Assembly: GCF_004364335.1 (NCBI RefSeq)
Contig: NZ_SOCR01000009.1
Location: 1 to 39,947 of the forward strand
Length of the DNA stretch: 39,947 nucleotides
Source of the DNA: Pseudomonas graminis
Lineage (GTDB): Bacteria; Pseudomonadota; Gammaproteobacteria; Pseudomonadales; Pseudomonadaceae
Reading direction: 5' to 3'
How positions within the stretch are numbered: the first letter of the stretch is position 1; every line of letters starts with the position of its first letter. A program made the translations under genes and the position numbers. Under the pieces are notes generated by a model. The model searched no databases and had not been told where the DNA came from. It worked only from the letters and a program-made list of their open reading frames with translations. Shown piece by piece: positions 33,361 through 39,947 of this stretch.

Positions 33361-34260
33361 ATGGCGACAGACATTCAGGATTTGCTGGCCTTCGTGGCCG
33401 TGGTCAACGCAGGCGGTTTCCGCGAAGGCGCACGGCTGAGCGGTAAGTCAGCGTCCAGCCTCAGCGATGCCGTTCGACGCATGGAGTCGCGCCTGGGCGT
33501 GCGGTTGCTCAACCGCACCACGCGCAGCGTCGTGCCGACCGAAGCCGGCGCGCGGCTGATGGAGCGGATTGTCCCGGCCCTAGGGGAAGTTGAATCGGCG
33601 CTGGACGTGGTCAACGATTTCCGCGACCGCCCTTCCGGCACGCTCAGGCTCAACGTTCCGGTCAGCGCCGCGCGCTTGATATTGCCGGCGATCATTACCC
33701 CGTTTCTGCAAGCGCACCCGGATATCCGCATGGAAGTGGTCACCGAAGAAAGCTTCGTCGACATGCTTGCCGCCGGCTGCGACGCGGGCATCCGCTACGA
33801 CGACCGCCTGGAGCAGGACATGATCGCCGTGCCCATCGGCCCGCGCGTTCAGCGTTTCGCGACCGCTGCATCGCCGGCGTACCTCGACGGCCGGGGCCGG
33901 CCCGAGCATCCACGGGATCTGTTGAACCACAGTTGCCTGCCCGGCAAATTTCCCAGCGGTGCTATTCCGCTGTGGGAGTACGAGCGTGACGGGGAAAATG
34001 TTCGCGTCGACCCGAGCGGCCCACTGACTGTTCGGATTGGCGGCGCATTTGACCTCGCCGTGCAAACCGCCATCGACGGCCTGGGCATCGTCTCGTTGTT
34101 CGAAGACTGGTTGCGCCCCCATCTGGACAGCGGCGCACTGGAACCGGTGCTCGAACCCTGGTGGCCAAGCTTCAGCGGGCCCTTTCTCTACTACCCGGGG
34201 CGGCGCTATGTGCCCTCACCGTTGAGAGCCTTCCTGGACTTTATCCAGCGGCGAGCATGA
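33361..34260 (+). CDS. LysR-family transcriptional regulator
   Basis: A 299-residue LysR-type regulator. The N-terminal winged helix-turn-helix (about 5-63) shows LLAFVAVVNAGGFREGARLSG and SRLGVRLLNRTTRSVVPTEAG. The effector domain (about 90-295) is of the CrgA type, with GTLRLNVPVSAARLILPAII and IGGAFDLAVQTAIDGLGIVSLFEDW. LysR proteins normally control a divergent neighbour, here the pdxI-like reductase gene across a 100-bp gap; the inducer is unknown. Only a weak ribosome site precedes the ATG. Confidence 0.92.
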   Translation: MATDIQDLLAFVAVVNAGGFREGARLSGKSASSLSDAVRRMESRLGVRLLNRTTRSVVPTEAGARLMERIVPALGEVESALDVVNDFRDRPSGTLRLNVPVSAARLILPAIITPFLQAHPDIRMEVVTEESFVDMLAAGCDAGIRYDDRLEQDMIAVPIGPRVQRFATAASPAYLDGRGRPEHPRDLLNHSCLPGKFPSGAIPLWEYERDGENVRVDPSGPLTVRIGGAFDLAVQTAIDGLGIVSLFEDWLRPHLDSGALEPVLEPWWPSFSGPFLYYPGRRYVPSPLRAFLDFIQRRA

Positions 34261-34370
34261 TGCTTATCCACGCCAAGGCATAAACGAGTCATTTAAATAA
34301 ATCGGCTGCCAGCGCTAGTTCATGCCGATATATACAGCGAGTTGATCAGCCCGAATATTCAGGCAAAAAA

Positions 34371-34397
34371 AAACGCTGCATTCAATGCAGCGTTTCT
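34371..34397. terminator. Bidirectional terminator between LysR and DUF2790 genes
   Basis: AAACGCTGCAT (34371-34381) and ATGCAGCGTTT (34385-34395) form an 11-bp stem with a 3-base loop, with an A9 run on one side and TCTTTT on the other. It serves both convergent genes. Confidence 0.9.
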
Positions 34398-34437
34398 TTT
34401 ATAGCGTTTGTAGTTGAAGCCGCCAGGGCACTGGCAA

Positions 34438-34710
34438 TCAACCATTTTGACGACCGTAACCCATGATGGTGTAGTCAAGGCTGTGGGTCACGCCGGCGTG
34501 GTCAACATAAACCATGGTGGATTGCACCGGACCATCAACTTTCTGTGGGTCCTGGGCGTTTTTGATGCTGATCACTTCAGCGACGTCGATGCCTTTGTGG
34601 CGGTTGTATTGTTCAACCTGGGTCAGGGGCTTTTGCTGGGTGGCTGGGAGTTCGCCGGCAGCAGCGAAAACACTCACAAGGGACAGGGCAGCGAAGGCTA
34701 ATACTTTCAT
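34438..34710 (-). CDS. DUF2790 family secreted protein
   Basis: A 90-residue protein with a cleavable signal peptide (MKVLAFAALSLVSVFAAAGE, cleavage near AAA-GE). The mature part has the DUF2790 features seen in many small Pseudomonas proteins: VEQYNRHKGIDVAEVISI and a closing DHAGVTHSLDYTIMGYGRQ. These are periplasmic proteins of unknown function, often induced by copper or stationary phase in pseudomonads. The start at 34710 has GGAG seven bases upstream; an in-frame ATG further up is not needed. The upstream 500 bp is A+T rich and gene-free. Confidence 0.82.
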   Translation of the reverse strand: MKVLAFAALSLVSVFAAAGELPATQQKPLTQVEQYNRHKGIDVAEVISIKNAQDPQKVDGPVQSTMVYVDHAGVTHSLDYTIMGYGRQNG

Positions 34711-35226
34711 GGTGATTCTCCAGAAGTTCATTAATGAGTGATTAAGCAAAGCGCGTGTCGTTTGCTTGTGGGGTCATTCTGTTCGTGATCGGCGCAGATG
34801 ATAAATACTTAAAATCGATAAGACCCATCACTGTCATTGATGCGCGATTTAATTACATCAACTTCAGTAATAGACTTTTGCGCATTCTGTTAACCCATAA
34901 CTTTGTGCGCGACGGGTGGGCCCTGCGCAAATAGCCTTTTCTGAGCGGCAGATCCAGGGACTGCACTTTCCCGGAGCGCGTCATGTTGTCGCGGGCCATT
35001 TAACGGACCTCGGGAAATATTTTCCGCGCAATCAAACATTTCCAATGATGAACGTACTACCATTCATCCCGCTGACTCGTCCCGACCCAAGATGTCCGAG
35101 CAGACCTCTATAAAGCGCTGGCCACTGGCACGGCGCTATTTTTTTTAAAAAACCGAAGCCTTGATGCCGCCTCACGACTGCGCTCGTGACGCAGTGCATC
35201 AACCGTGATGACCGTCTGAGGTTGTG
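34711..35226. promoter_or_regulatory. Gene-free divergent control region (DUF2790 and oxidoreductase operon)
   Basis: A 516-bp gap, richer in A+T than its neighbours. Visible elements are a TCACGA-N6-TCGTGA inverted repeat (35172-35189) about 40 bp before the oxidoreductase start and an A/T palindrome TTTTTTTTAAAAAA (about 35140-35153). No convincing coding frame is present. The promoter for the oxidoreductase operon should lie in its right half. Confidence 0.4.
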
Positions 35227-35679
35227 ATGCAGAAATTGATGATTAACGGCCAGGAGCACGACCTGGATGTCGCCGACGACATGCCATTGTTGTGGGTCCT
35301 GCGCGACGTGATGGGCCTCACCGGTACCAAGTATGGCTGCGGCATTGCCCAGTGCGGCGTGTGCACCGTGCACCTGGACGGCCAGGCCGTGCGTTCATGC
35401 GTGCTGCCGGTCAGCGCCGTGGCGGGCCGCAAGGTCACGACCATCGAAGCAGTCGGCGAGCAGGCCGTGGGTCAGGCGGTACAGAAAGCCTGGCTGGACC
35501 ACGAAGTCGTGCAATGCGGGTACTGCCAGTCGGGGCAGATCATGTCGGCCGTCGCGCTGTTGCAGGAACACCCCAAAGCCAACGACGAACAAATCGTCAA
35601 CGCCATGTCGGGCAACCTCTGCCGCTGCGCCACCTACACCCGCATTCGCGCCGCCATCAAAAGCGTCAGCCAGGCCTGA
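35227..35679 (+). CDS. Small 2Fe-2S subunit of aldehyde/isoquinoline oxidoreductase
   Basis: A 150-residue xanthine-oxidase-family iron-sulfur subunit (IorA/PaoA-like). The plant-type 2Fe-2S cluster ligands are C38, C43, C46 and C58 (GCGIAQCGVC and C58), and the second cluster ligands are C97, C100, C132 and C134 (CGYC and CRC). It passes electrons from the molybdenum subunit to the cytochrome encoded downstream. There is no signal peptide; it is probably exported together with the Tat-bearing large subunit. GAGG precedes the ATG at 35227. The large-subunit gene starts 11 bp after its stop. Confidence 0.93.
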   Translation: MQKLMINGQEHDLDVADDMPLLWVLRDVMGLTGTKYGCGIAQCGVCTVHLDGQAVRSCVLPVSAVAGRKVTTIEAVGEQAVGQAVQKAWLDHEVVQCGYCQSGQIMSAVALLQEHPKANDEQIVNAMSGNLCRCATYTRIRAAIKSVSQA

Positions 35680-35690
35680 AGGAAGTCATC

Positions 35691-37883
35691 ATGTCCGAAT
35701 CACAAACACCTGCCGCGATGCTCTCGCGTCGCGGGCTGCTCAAAGGCAGTGCGCTGCTGGGCGGCCTGGTCATCGGCACCTACCTGCCGGCGTCAGTCAC
35801 CCGTAGCTTCGCCGCCGATCTGGTCAAGGGCGCGAGCCTGGGCGACAACGCCGAGCAAGGCTATGGCGCGTTCGTGCGCATTGATCACAGCGGCGCCGTC
35901 ACGCTGATTTCGCCGAAGATCGAAATGGGCCAGGGCGTGCAGACCGGCATTGCCATGATGGTTGCCGAAGAGCTCGAAGTGCCGTTGAGCCAGATCACCA
36001 TCACCGAGGCGCCGCCCAATGCAGCGCTGTACACCGACGCGCTGCTGAGCTTTCAGGCCACCGGCGGTTCGACCTCCACCCGCTACAGCTGGGAGCCCCT
36101 GCGCAAGGCCGGCGCCGGTGCGCGCATCGTGCTGATCCAGGCCGCGGCCATGCGCTGGAAAGTCGCGCCAAGCCAATGCCACGCCGAGAACGGCCGGGTC
36201 ATCGGCCCGAACGGTCAAAGTGCCGGTTACGGCGAGCTGGTCGACGCCGCCGCGAAATTACCGCTGCCGACCGAGATCCCGCTCAAAGCCGTCAGCGAAT
36301 TCAAGCTGCTGGGCAAACCGGTCCAGCGACTGGACACACCGAACAAGGTCAACGGCACGGCAAAATTCACCATCGACCTGCAAGTGCCGGGGATGCTGAT
36401 TGCGTCCACCCTCACCTGCCCGGTTCACGGCGGCACGCTGCGCGGCGTGAAGAACGAAGACGCTGCGCGCAAGGTCCCTGGCGTGCGCGATATCGTGCGC
36501 CTGAACAACGCCGTCGCGGTGACGGCGAGCAATTTCTGGTCCTGCCAGCAAGCGCTCAAGGCGCTGGACATCGACTGGGACCTCGGCCCCCATGCCGGTC
36601 TGAACTCGGCACAGCTGGACAAATCGCTGTTCGACGCGAGCGCAGGTGATGGCGTGTTCGCGCACCAGTCCGGTGACATCGCCGGCGCGCTGAAAAATGC
36701 CTCCAGCCGCTTCGAAGCCATCTACGAACAACCCTTCCTGTCCCACTCCCCACTGGAGCCGATGACCTGCGTCGCCCATGTGCGCGCCGACGCGTGCGAG
36801 TTGTGGGTCGGCTGCCAGGCGCCGGGGATGGCCCAGGCGGGCGCGGCCAAAGTCTGCGGCATGCCGGTGGAAAAAGTGGTGATCCACAACCAGTTGATCG
36901 GCGGTGGTTTTGGCCGTCGTCTGGAGTCCGATTTCATCTTCCAGGCCGTGGACATCGCGCGCCAGTTGAGCTACCCGATCAAGCTGATCTGGAGCCGCGA
37001 AGAGGACATGACCCACGACCGTTATCGTCCGCACTACGTTGACCGCCTCAATGCGGCGCTGGACAAAGACCTGCGTCCGGTGGGCTGGGAGCATCGTATC
37101 GCCGGTGCTTCGGTGGTCGCCGCCTACATCGGCGCATTGCCGGCGGATGGCGTCGATGGCGATGCCGTCGAAGTGGCGAAGGACCCGATCTACACCCTGC
37201 CCAACCTGCAGGTGCGCTACATCCGTCACGACCCGGAAGTGATTCCGGTTTCGTGGTGGCGTGGCGTCGGACCGCTGCGCAGCACCTACGCCATCGAGTG
37301 TTTCATCGACGAGCTGGCGCACAACGCCAAGGTCGATCCGGTGAAATACCGCCTGGCACTGATGCAGTCGCAACCCCGCGCCCAAGCGGTGCTGACCAAA
37401 GCCGCGCAACTGGTGGAGTGGGACAAGCCACTGCCGGCCGGTTCCGGCCGTGGCGTGGCAGTGACGGCGGTGTTCGGCAGCTTCGTCGCGACCATCGTCG
37501 AGCTGGAGAAGCAAGGCGAAAAAGGCCTGCGCATCAAACGGCTGGTAACGGTCATCGACTGCGGCTTTGCCACCAACCCGACGTCCGTGGCGTCGCAGAT
37601 GGAAGGCGGCACGCTGTTCGGTTTGTCGGCCGCGCTGTTCAACGAGATCCTGATCGAGAAGGGCCAGGTGCAGCAGACCAACTTCCACGAGTACCGGCAG
37701 ATCCGCATGAGCGACGCGCCACCGGTGGAAGTGCACATCGTCGACAGCGTCGAGACCCCTGGCGGCGTGGGCGAAACCGGTGCCGTGCCGGCTGCGGCCG
37801 CGCTGGTCAATGCGGTGTACGCCGCGACCGGTGTGCGTGAGCGTCGTTTGCCGTTGAGCCGCTTTGGCTATTTCACTGTTTAA
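35691..37883 (+). CDS. Molybdenum-binding large subunit, aldehyde/isoquinoline oxidoreductase (IorB type)
   Basis: A 730-residue molybdopterin subunit of the xanthine-oxidase family. It begins with a twin-arginine signal (SRRGLLKGSALLGG, about 12-25), so it acts in the periplasm. Cofactor contacts visible include KIEMGQGVQTGIAMM, a GGGFGRRLE loop, SWWRGVGPLRSTYAIE and the catalytic Glu at E695 (GGVGETGAVP). The family oxidises aldehydes or N-heterocycles such as isoquinoline; the substrate here is not shown. AAGGAAG lies before the ATG at 35691; a longer open frame in this reading starts inside the small subunit and is spurious. Confidence 0.92.
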   Translation: MSESQTPAAMLSRRGLLKGSALLGGLVIGTYLPASVTRSFAADLVKGASLGDNAEQGYGAFVRIDHSGAVTLISPKIEMGQGVQTGIAMMVAEELEVPLSQITITEAPPNAALYTDALLSFQATGGSTSTRYSWEPLRKAGAGARIVLIQAAAMRWKVAPSQCHAENGRVIGPNGQSAGYGELVDAAAKLPLPTEIPLKAVSEFKLLGKPVQRLDTPNKVNGTAKFTIDLQVPGMLIASTLTCPVHGGTLRGVKNEDAARKVPGVRDIVRLNNAVAVTASNFWSCQQALKALDIDWDLGPHAGLNSAQLDKSLFDASAGDGVFAHQSGDIAGALKNASSRFEAIYEQPFLSHSPLEPMTCVAHVRADACELWVGCQAPGMAQAGAAKVCGMPVEKVVIHNQLIGGGFGRRLESDFIFQAVDIARQLSYPIKLIWSREEDMTHDRYRPHYVDRLNAALDKDLRPVGWEHRIAGASVVAAYIGALPADGVDGDAVEVAKDPIYTLPNLQVRYIRHDPEVIPVSWWRGVGPLRSTYAIECFIDELAHNAKVDPVKYRLALMQSQPRAQAVLTKAAQLVEWDKPLPAGSGRGVAVTAVFGSFVATIVELEKQGEKGLRIKRLVTVIDCGFATNPTSVASQMEGGTLFGLSAALFNEILIEKGQVQQTNFHEYRQIRMSDAPPVEVHIVDSVETPGGVGETGAVPAAAALVNAVYAATGVRERRLPLSRFGYFTV

Positions 37884-37893
37884 GGAGCGCGTC

Positions 37894-39111
37894 ATGAACG
37901 TTTTCAACACTGCGCTCGGACTTGTGGCCGGTTTGCTGGCCAGCACCGTTTACGCGAGCGACACCCCGGCCATGAGCAAGGGCGAATACCTGACCCGCGC
38001 CGCTGATTGCGTGGCCTGCCACGTCGTGCCGGGCGGCAAGCCGTACGCCGGCGGGCTGGAATTCAAGTTGCCATTTGGCAGCCTGTATTCGCCCAACATC
38101 ACCCCGGACAAAGAGACCGGTATCGGTAACTGGACCGACGACGAGTTCGTCGACGCCCTGCAAAAAGGCGTGGGCAAGGACGGCAAGCATTACTACCCGG
38201 CCTTCCCTTACACCTCCTACACACAGATGTCCCGCGAAGACATTCTGGCGATCAAGGGCTACCTGTTCAGCCTTGAGCCGGTGAAGCAGATGCCACCCGA
38301 AAACAAGATCTCGTTCCCGTTCAATCAGCGCTGGGGAATGATGTTCTGGAACGCGATCTTCGCGTCTAACGAACGCTTCGTTCCGGACAGCAAGCAGTCC
38401 GCTGAATGGAACCGTGGCGCGTATCTGGTGCAGGGCCCGGGCCACTGCGGCGAGTGCCACACACCACGCAACATCTTCCAGGCGATGAGCACCGGCAATT
38501 CCCTGGCGGGTGCCGAACTGGGCAACTGGATGGCCTACAACATCAGCTCCGACGCCAAATACGGCATCGGCGCCTGGCCGGACGACGCCATCGTCAGCTA
38601 CTTGTCGAAGGGCTACGCGGCCGGTTTCGGCGGCGCGGGCGGGCCCATGGGTGATGCCGTCGAGCACAGCTTGCGCTACCTTGATCCGGCTGATCTGAAA
38701 GCCATTGCGGTGTACCTCAAGAGCACGCCGGCACGAAGCGAAGGCATTCCTCGGCCGAGCATGGCGGTGAACGACTCGGCGCTGCAAAAGGGGCTCGGCC
38801 AGAAGCTGTTCAACGACACCTGCGTGGCCTGTCACCAGATCGACGGCAGTGGCCGGCAATCACCGGCAGGCGGGTTGGCCGGCTTGAAAACCGTCAACGA
38901 CCCCAAAGGCCGCAACGTGATGGCGACCCTGCTGGAAGGTCACACGCCAACCGCAGCACAGGTCGACCAGCGCATGCCGGACTTCGCGCGCAGTTACAGC
39001 GATGCTGAACTGGCTGCCGTGAGCACCTTCGTGCTGCGCCGGTTCGGTCAGAGCGACGGCGAGGTCAAAGCCGAAGACGTCGCCAAAAACCGCGCCAGCG
39101 CGTTGCATTGA
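37894..39111 (+). CDS. Triheme cytochrome c, electron acceptor of the oxidoreductase
   Basis: A 405-residue periplasmic cytochrome with three CXXCH heme sites at residues 39-43 (CVACH), 185-189 (CGECH) and 310-314 (CVACH). A signal peptide (about 1-21, ending near VYA-SD) exports it. The layout matches the cytochrome subunits of membrane alcohol and aldehyde dehydrogenases, which pass electrons to ubiquinone or oxidases. AAGGAG lies 6 bases before the ATG at 37894, and the gene follows the large subunit by 10 bp, so the three genes are one operon. Confidence 0.94.
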   Translation: MNVFNTALGLVAGLLASTVYASDTPAMSKGEYLTRAADCVACHVVPGGKPYAGGLEFKLPFGSLYSPNITPDKETGIGNWTDDEFVDALQKGVGKDGKHYYPAFPYTSYTQMSREDILAIKGYLFSLEPVKQMPPENKISFPFNQRWGMMFWNAIFASNERFVPDSKQSAEWNRGAYLVQGPGHCGECHTPRNIFQAMSTGNSLAGAELGNWMAYNISSDAKYGIGAWPDDAIVSYLSKGYAAGFGGAGGPMGDAVEHSLRYLDPADLKAIAVYLKSTPARSEGIPRPSMAVNDSALQKGLGQKLFNDTCVACHQIDGSGRQSPAGGLAGLKTVNDPKGRNVMATLLEGHTPTAAQVDQRMPDFARSYSDAELAAVSTFVLRRFGQSDGEVKAEDVAKNRASALH

Positions 39112-39172
39112 TGGATCGGTGGCGCGGCTGATTCTCCTGTGAGTCAGCCGTGCTGCCAGGCCATTGGGCGGT

Positions 39173-39568
39173 TCAGGTCTTCGGCACCTGCGCCGCCACC
39201 GCTGCCTTGTCGATCACCGACTCGACATTGACGATGCGCCCCGCCTCAAACGTGTAGAACACGTTCTCCGTAAACGTCACCCTTCTCCCGTTCACCGGCA
39301 CCTCGAACAACTCGCCCACCGGCGTGCAATCGAACCTCAGCCGCGCGGCGATGTGCGGTGGCTCGGCGATCAGCAGATCGATGACAAAACGCAGGTCAGG
39401 AATGGCGCGGAAATCCCGCTCCAGCATCTGCCGATAGCCGGCCAGACCGACCCGCTCGCCGTTGTAGCGCACTTCCTCGCCGACAAAATCCCCCAGTGCA
39501 GGCCAATCCTGGCTATTGAGGCAGGCGATGTAGCCGGTGTAGGCGTCTTTGAGTGTCTGGTTGTTCAT
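39173..39568 (-). CDS. SnoaL-like/NTF2-fold polyketide cyclase-family protein
   Basis: A 131-residue protein of the SnoaL/ester-cyclase type with the NTF2 fold: an N-terminal helix (DAYTGYIACLNSQDW), a beta segment ending IPDLRFVIDLLIAE, and GELFEVPVNGRRVTFTENVFYTFEAGRIVNVESVID. Members range from polyketide cyclases to hydrolases and unassigned stress proteins; no substrate can be given. The start at 39568 has GGGAG about 8 bases upstream and avoids an unsupported longer frame (MHSVELTFM). It is convergent with the cytochrome gene. Confidence 0.82.
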   Translation of the reverse strand: MNNQTLKDAYTGYIACLNSQDWPALGDFVGEEVRYNGERVGLAGYRQMLERDFRAIPDLRFVIDLLIAEPPHIAARLRFDCTPVGELFEVPVNGRRVTFTENVFYTFEAGRIVNVESVIDKAAVAAQVPKT

Positions 39569-39611
39569 CGTTTCTCCCGTGGTGGGTAGTGACATGAATG
39601 TTAATTCAACT

Positions 39612-39947
39612 GAATGCACGCGACGCTTCGTAGGACCGACTTCAGCCGGGAAGAGGCCAGCATGAACACCATCAATTTTGCAGTGTGACGACTGACGCCT
39701 TTCCGGCTGAAGCCGGTCCTACTGAAGGACTGCGGTGTGTCAGTGTCATCGGAACACCCTCAGTGCCACTGGATGCACGCGACGCTTTTAGTGGGACTGG
39801 CTTCAGCCGGGAAGAGGTCAGTATGAACACCATCAAATTTGCAGTGTGACCGCTGACGCCTTCCCGGCTGAAGCCGGTCCTACGAGGTGACTGCGGTGTG
39901 TCAGTGTGATCGGAACACCCTCAGTGCCACTGGATGCACGCGACGCT
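39612..39947. repeat. Tandem REP array (~160-bp unit) running off the right edge
   Basis: GCACGCGACGCT recurs at 39616, 39775 and 39936, i.e. spacing 159 and 161 bp. Each unit has a direct GACCGACTTCAGCCGG/GACTGGCTTCAGCCGG REP and an inverse TTCCGGCTGAAGCCGGTCC REP joined by the same linkers (GAACACCATCAA; GAACACCCTCAGTGCCACT). Two full copies and the start of a third are in the window. No gene is supported here. Confidence 0.93.

Noticed and set aside
34916..35113. A 65-codon plus-strand frame in the DUF2790/oxidoreductase gap
   Set aside because: No ribosome site, no domain and composition unlike neighbouring genes.
35126..35140. Sigma-54-like sequence TGGCACGGCGCTATT before the oxidoreductase operon
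   Set aside because: The -24 half fits but the essential GC of the -12 element is missing (TATT in place of TTGC).
36258..37946. A 562-codon minus-strand frame across the molybdenum subunit
   Set aside because: Antisense shadow with no recognisable domain; the plus-strand subunit is intact.

Overview
The window looks like a chromosomal piece of a fluorescent-group Pseudomonas. Protein-coding DNA is G+C rich. Many gaps carry the short Pseudomonas REP palindromes in three sequence types: TAGGAGCCGGCTTGCTGGCG, TAGGAGCGCGCTTGCCCGCG and TAGGACCGGCTTCAGCCGGG. Nearly every recognisable protein belongs to a family common in this genus. No rRNA, tRNA, CRISPR array, prophage, integrase or transposase gene was seen.

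Layout from left to right. (1) 1-4.1 kb: a D-glucarate module with a FadR-type GntR regulator, a GudP-like transporter and glucarate dehydratase gudD, closed by a terminator. (2) 4.1-8.2 kb: a DUF1345 membrane protein, a tandem array of four 186-bp REP-containing units, a D-2-hydroxyacid dehydrogenase, a nicotinamidase and a GNAT acetyltransferase. (3) 8.3-11.7 kb: a YfdC-like formate/nitrite-family membrane protein and an overlapping OmpR-type two-component pair with a PmrA-box-like site upstream. (4) 11.7-12.6 kb: a zeta-toxin-like kinase whose stop codon overlaps the start of a 52-aa basic/coiled protein, in visibly lower G+C DNA. (5) 13-19.4 kb: a lipoprotein diverging from a complete RND tripartite efflux operon (pump, adaptor, outer-membrane lipoprotein). 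(6) 19.4-20 kb: a dense REP cluster. (7) 20-23 kb: katG and a small heat-shock protein. (8) 23-26.2 kb: a HutC-type regulator, MFS transporter and amidohydrolase operon, a catabolic unit with unknown substrate. (9) 26.3-27.4 kb: a 27-aa membrane peptide gene and an 832-bp nested palindrome. (10) 27.4-34.3 kb: GNAT protein, EamA exporter, a possible small RNA, amidase, YghU-type glutathione transferase, REP cluster, PdxI/YdbC-type reductase and a divergent LysR regulator. (11) 34.4-39.6 kb: DUF2790 protein, then a three-gene operon for a molybdenum aldehyde/isoquinoline-type oxidoreductase with a triheme cytochrome c, and a SnoaL-like protein. The right edge runs into another ~160-bp tandem REP array.

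Most genes are stand-alone metabolic, transport or stress functions. The parts with least conventional explanation are the zeta-toxin/52-aa pair, the 27-aa gene, the candidate small RNA with an otherwise orphan terminator, the nested palindrome, and the two tandem REP arrays. No function was assigned where the sequence alone does not show one.
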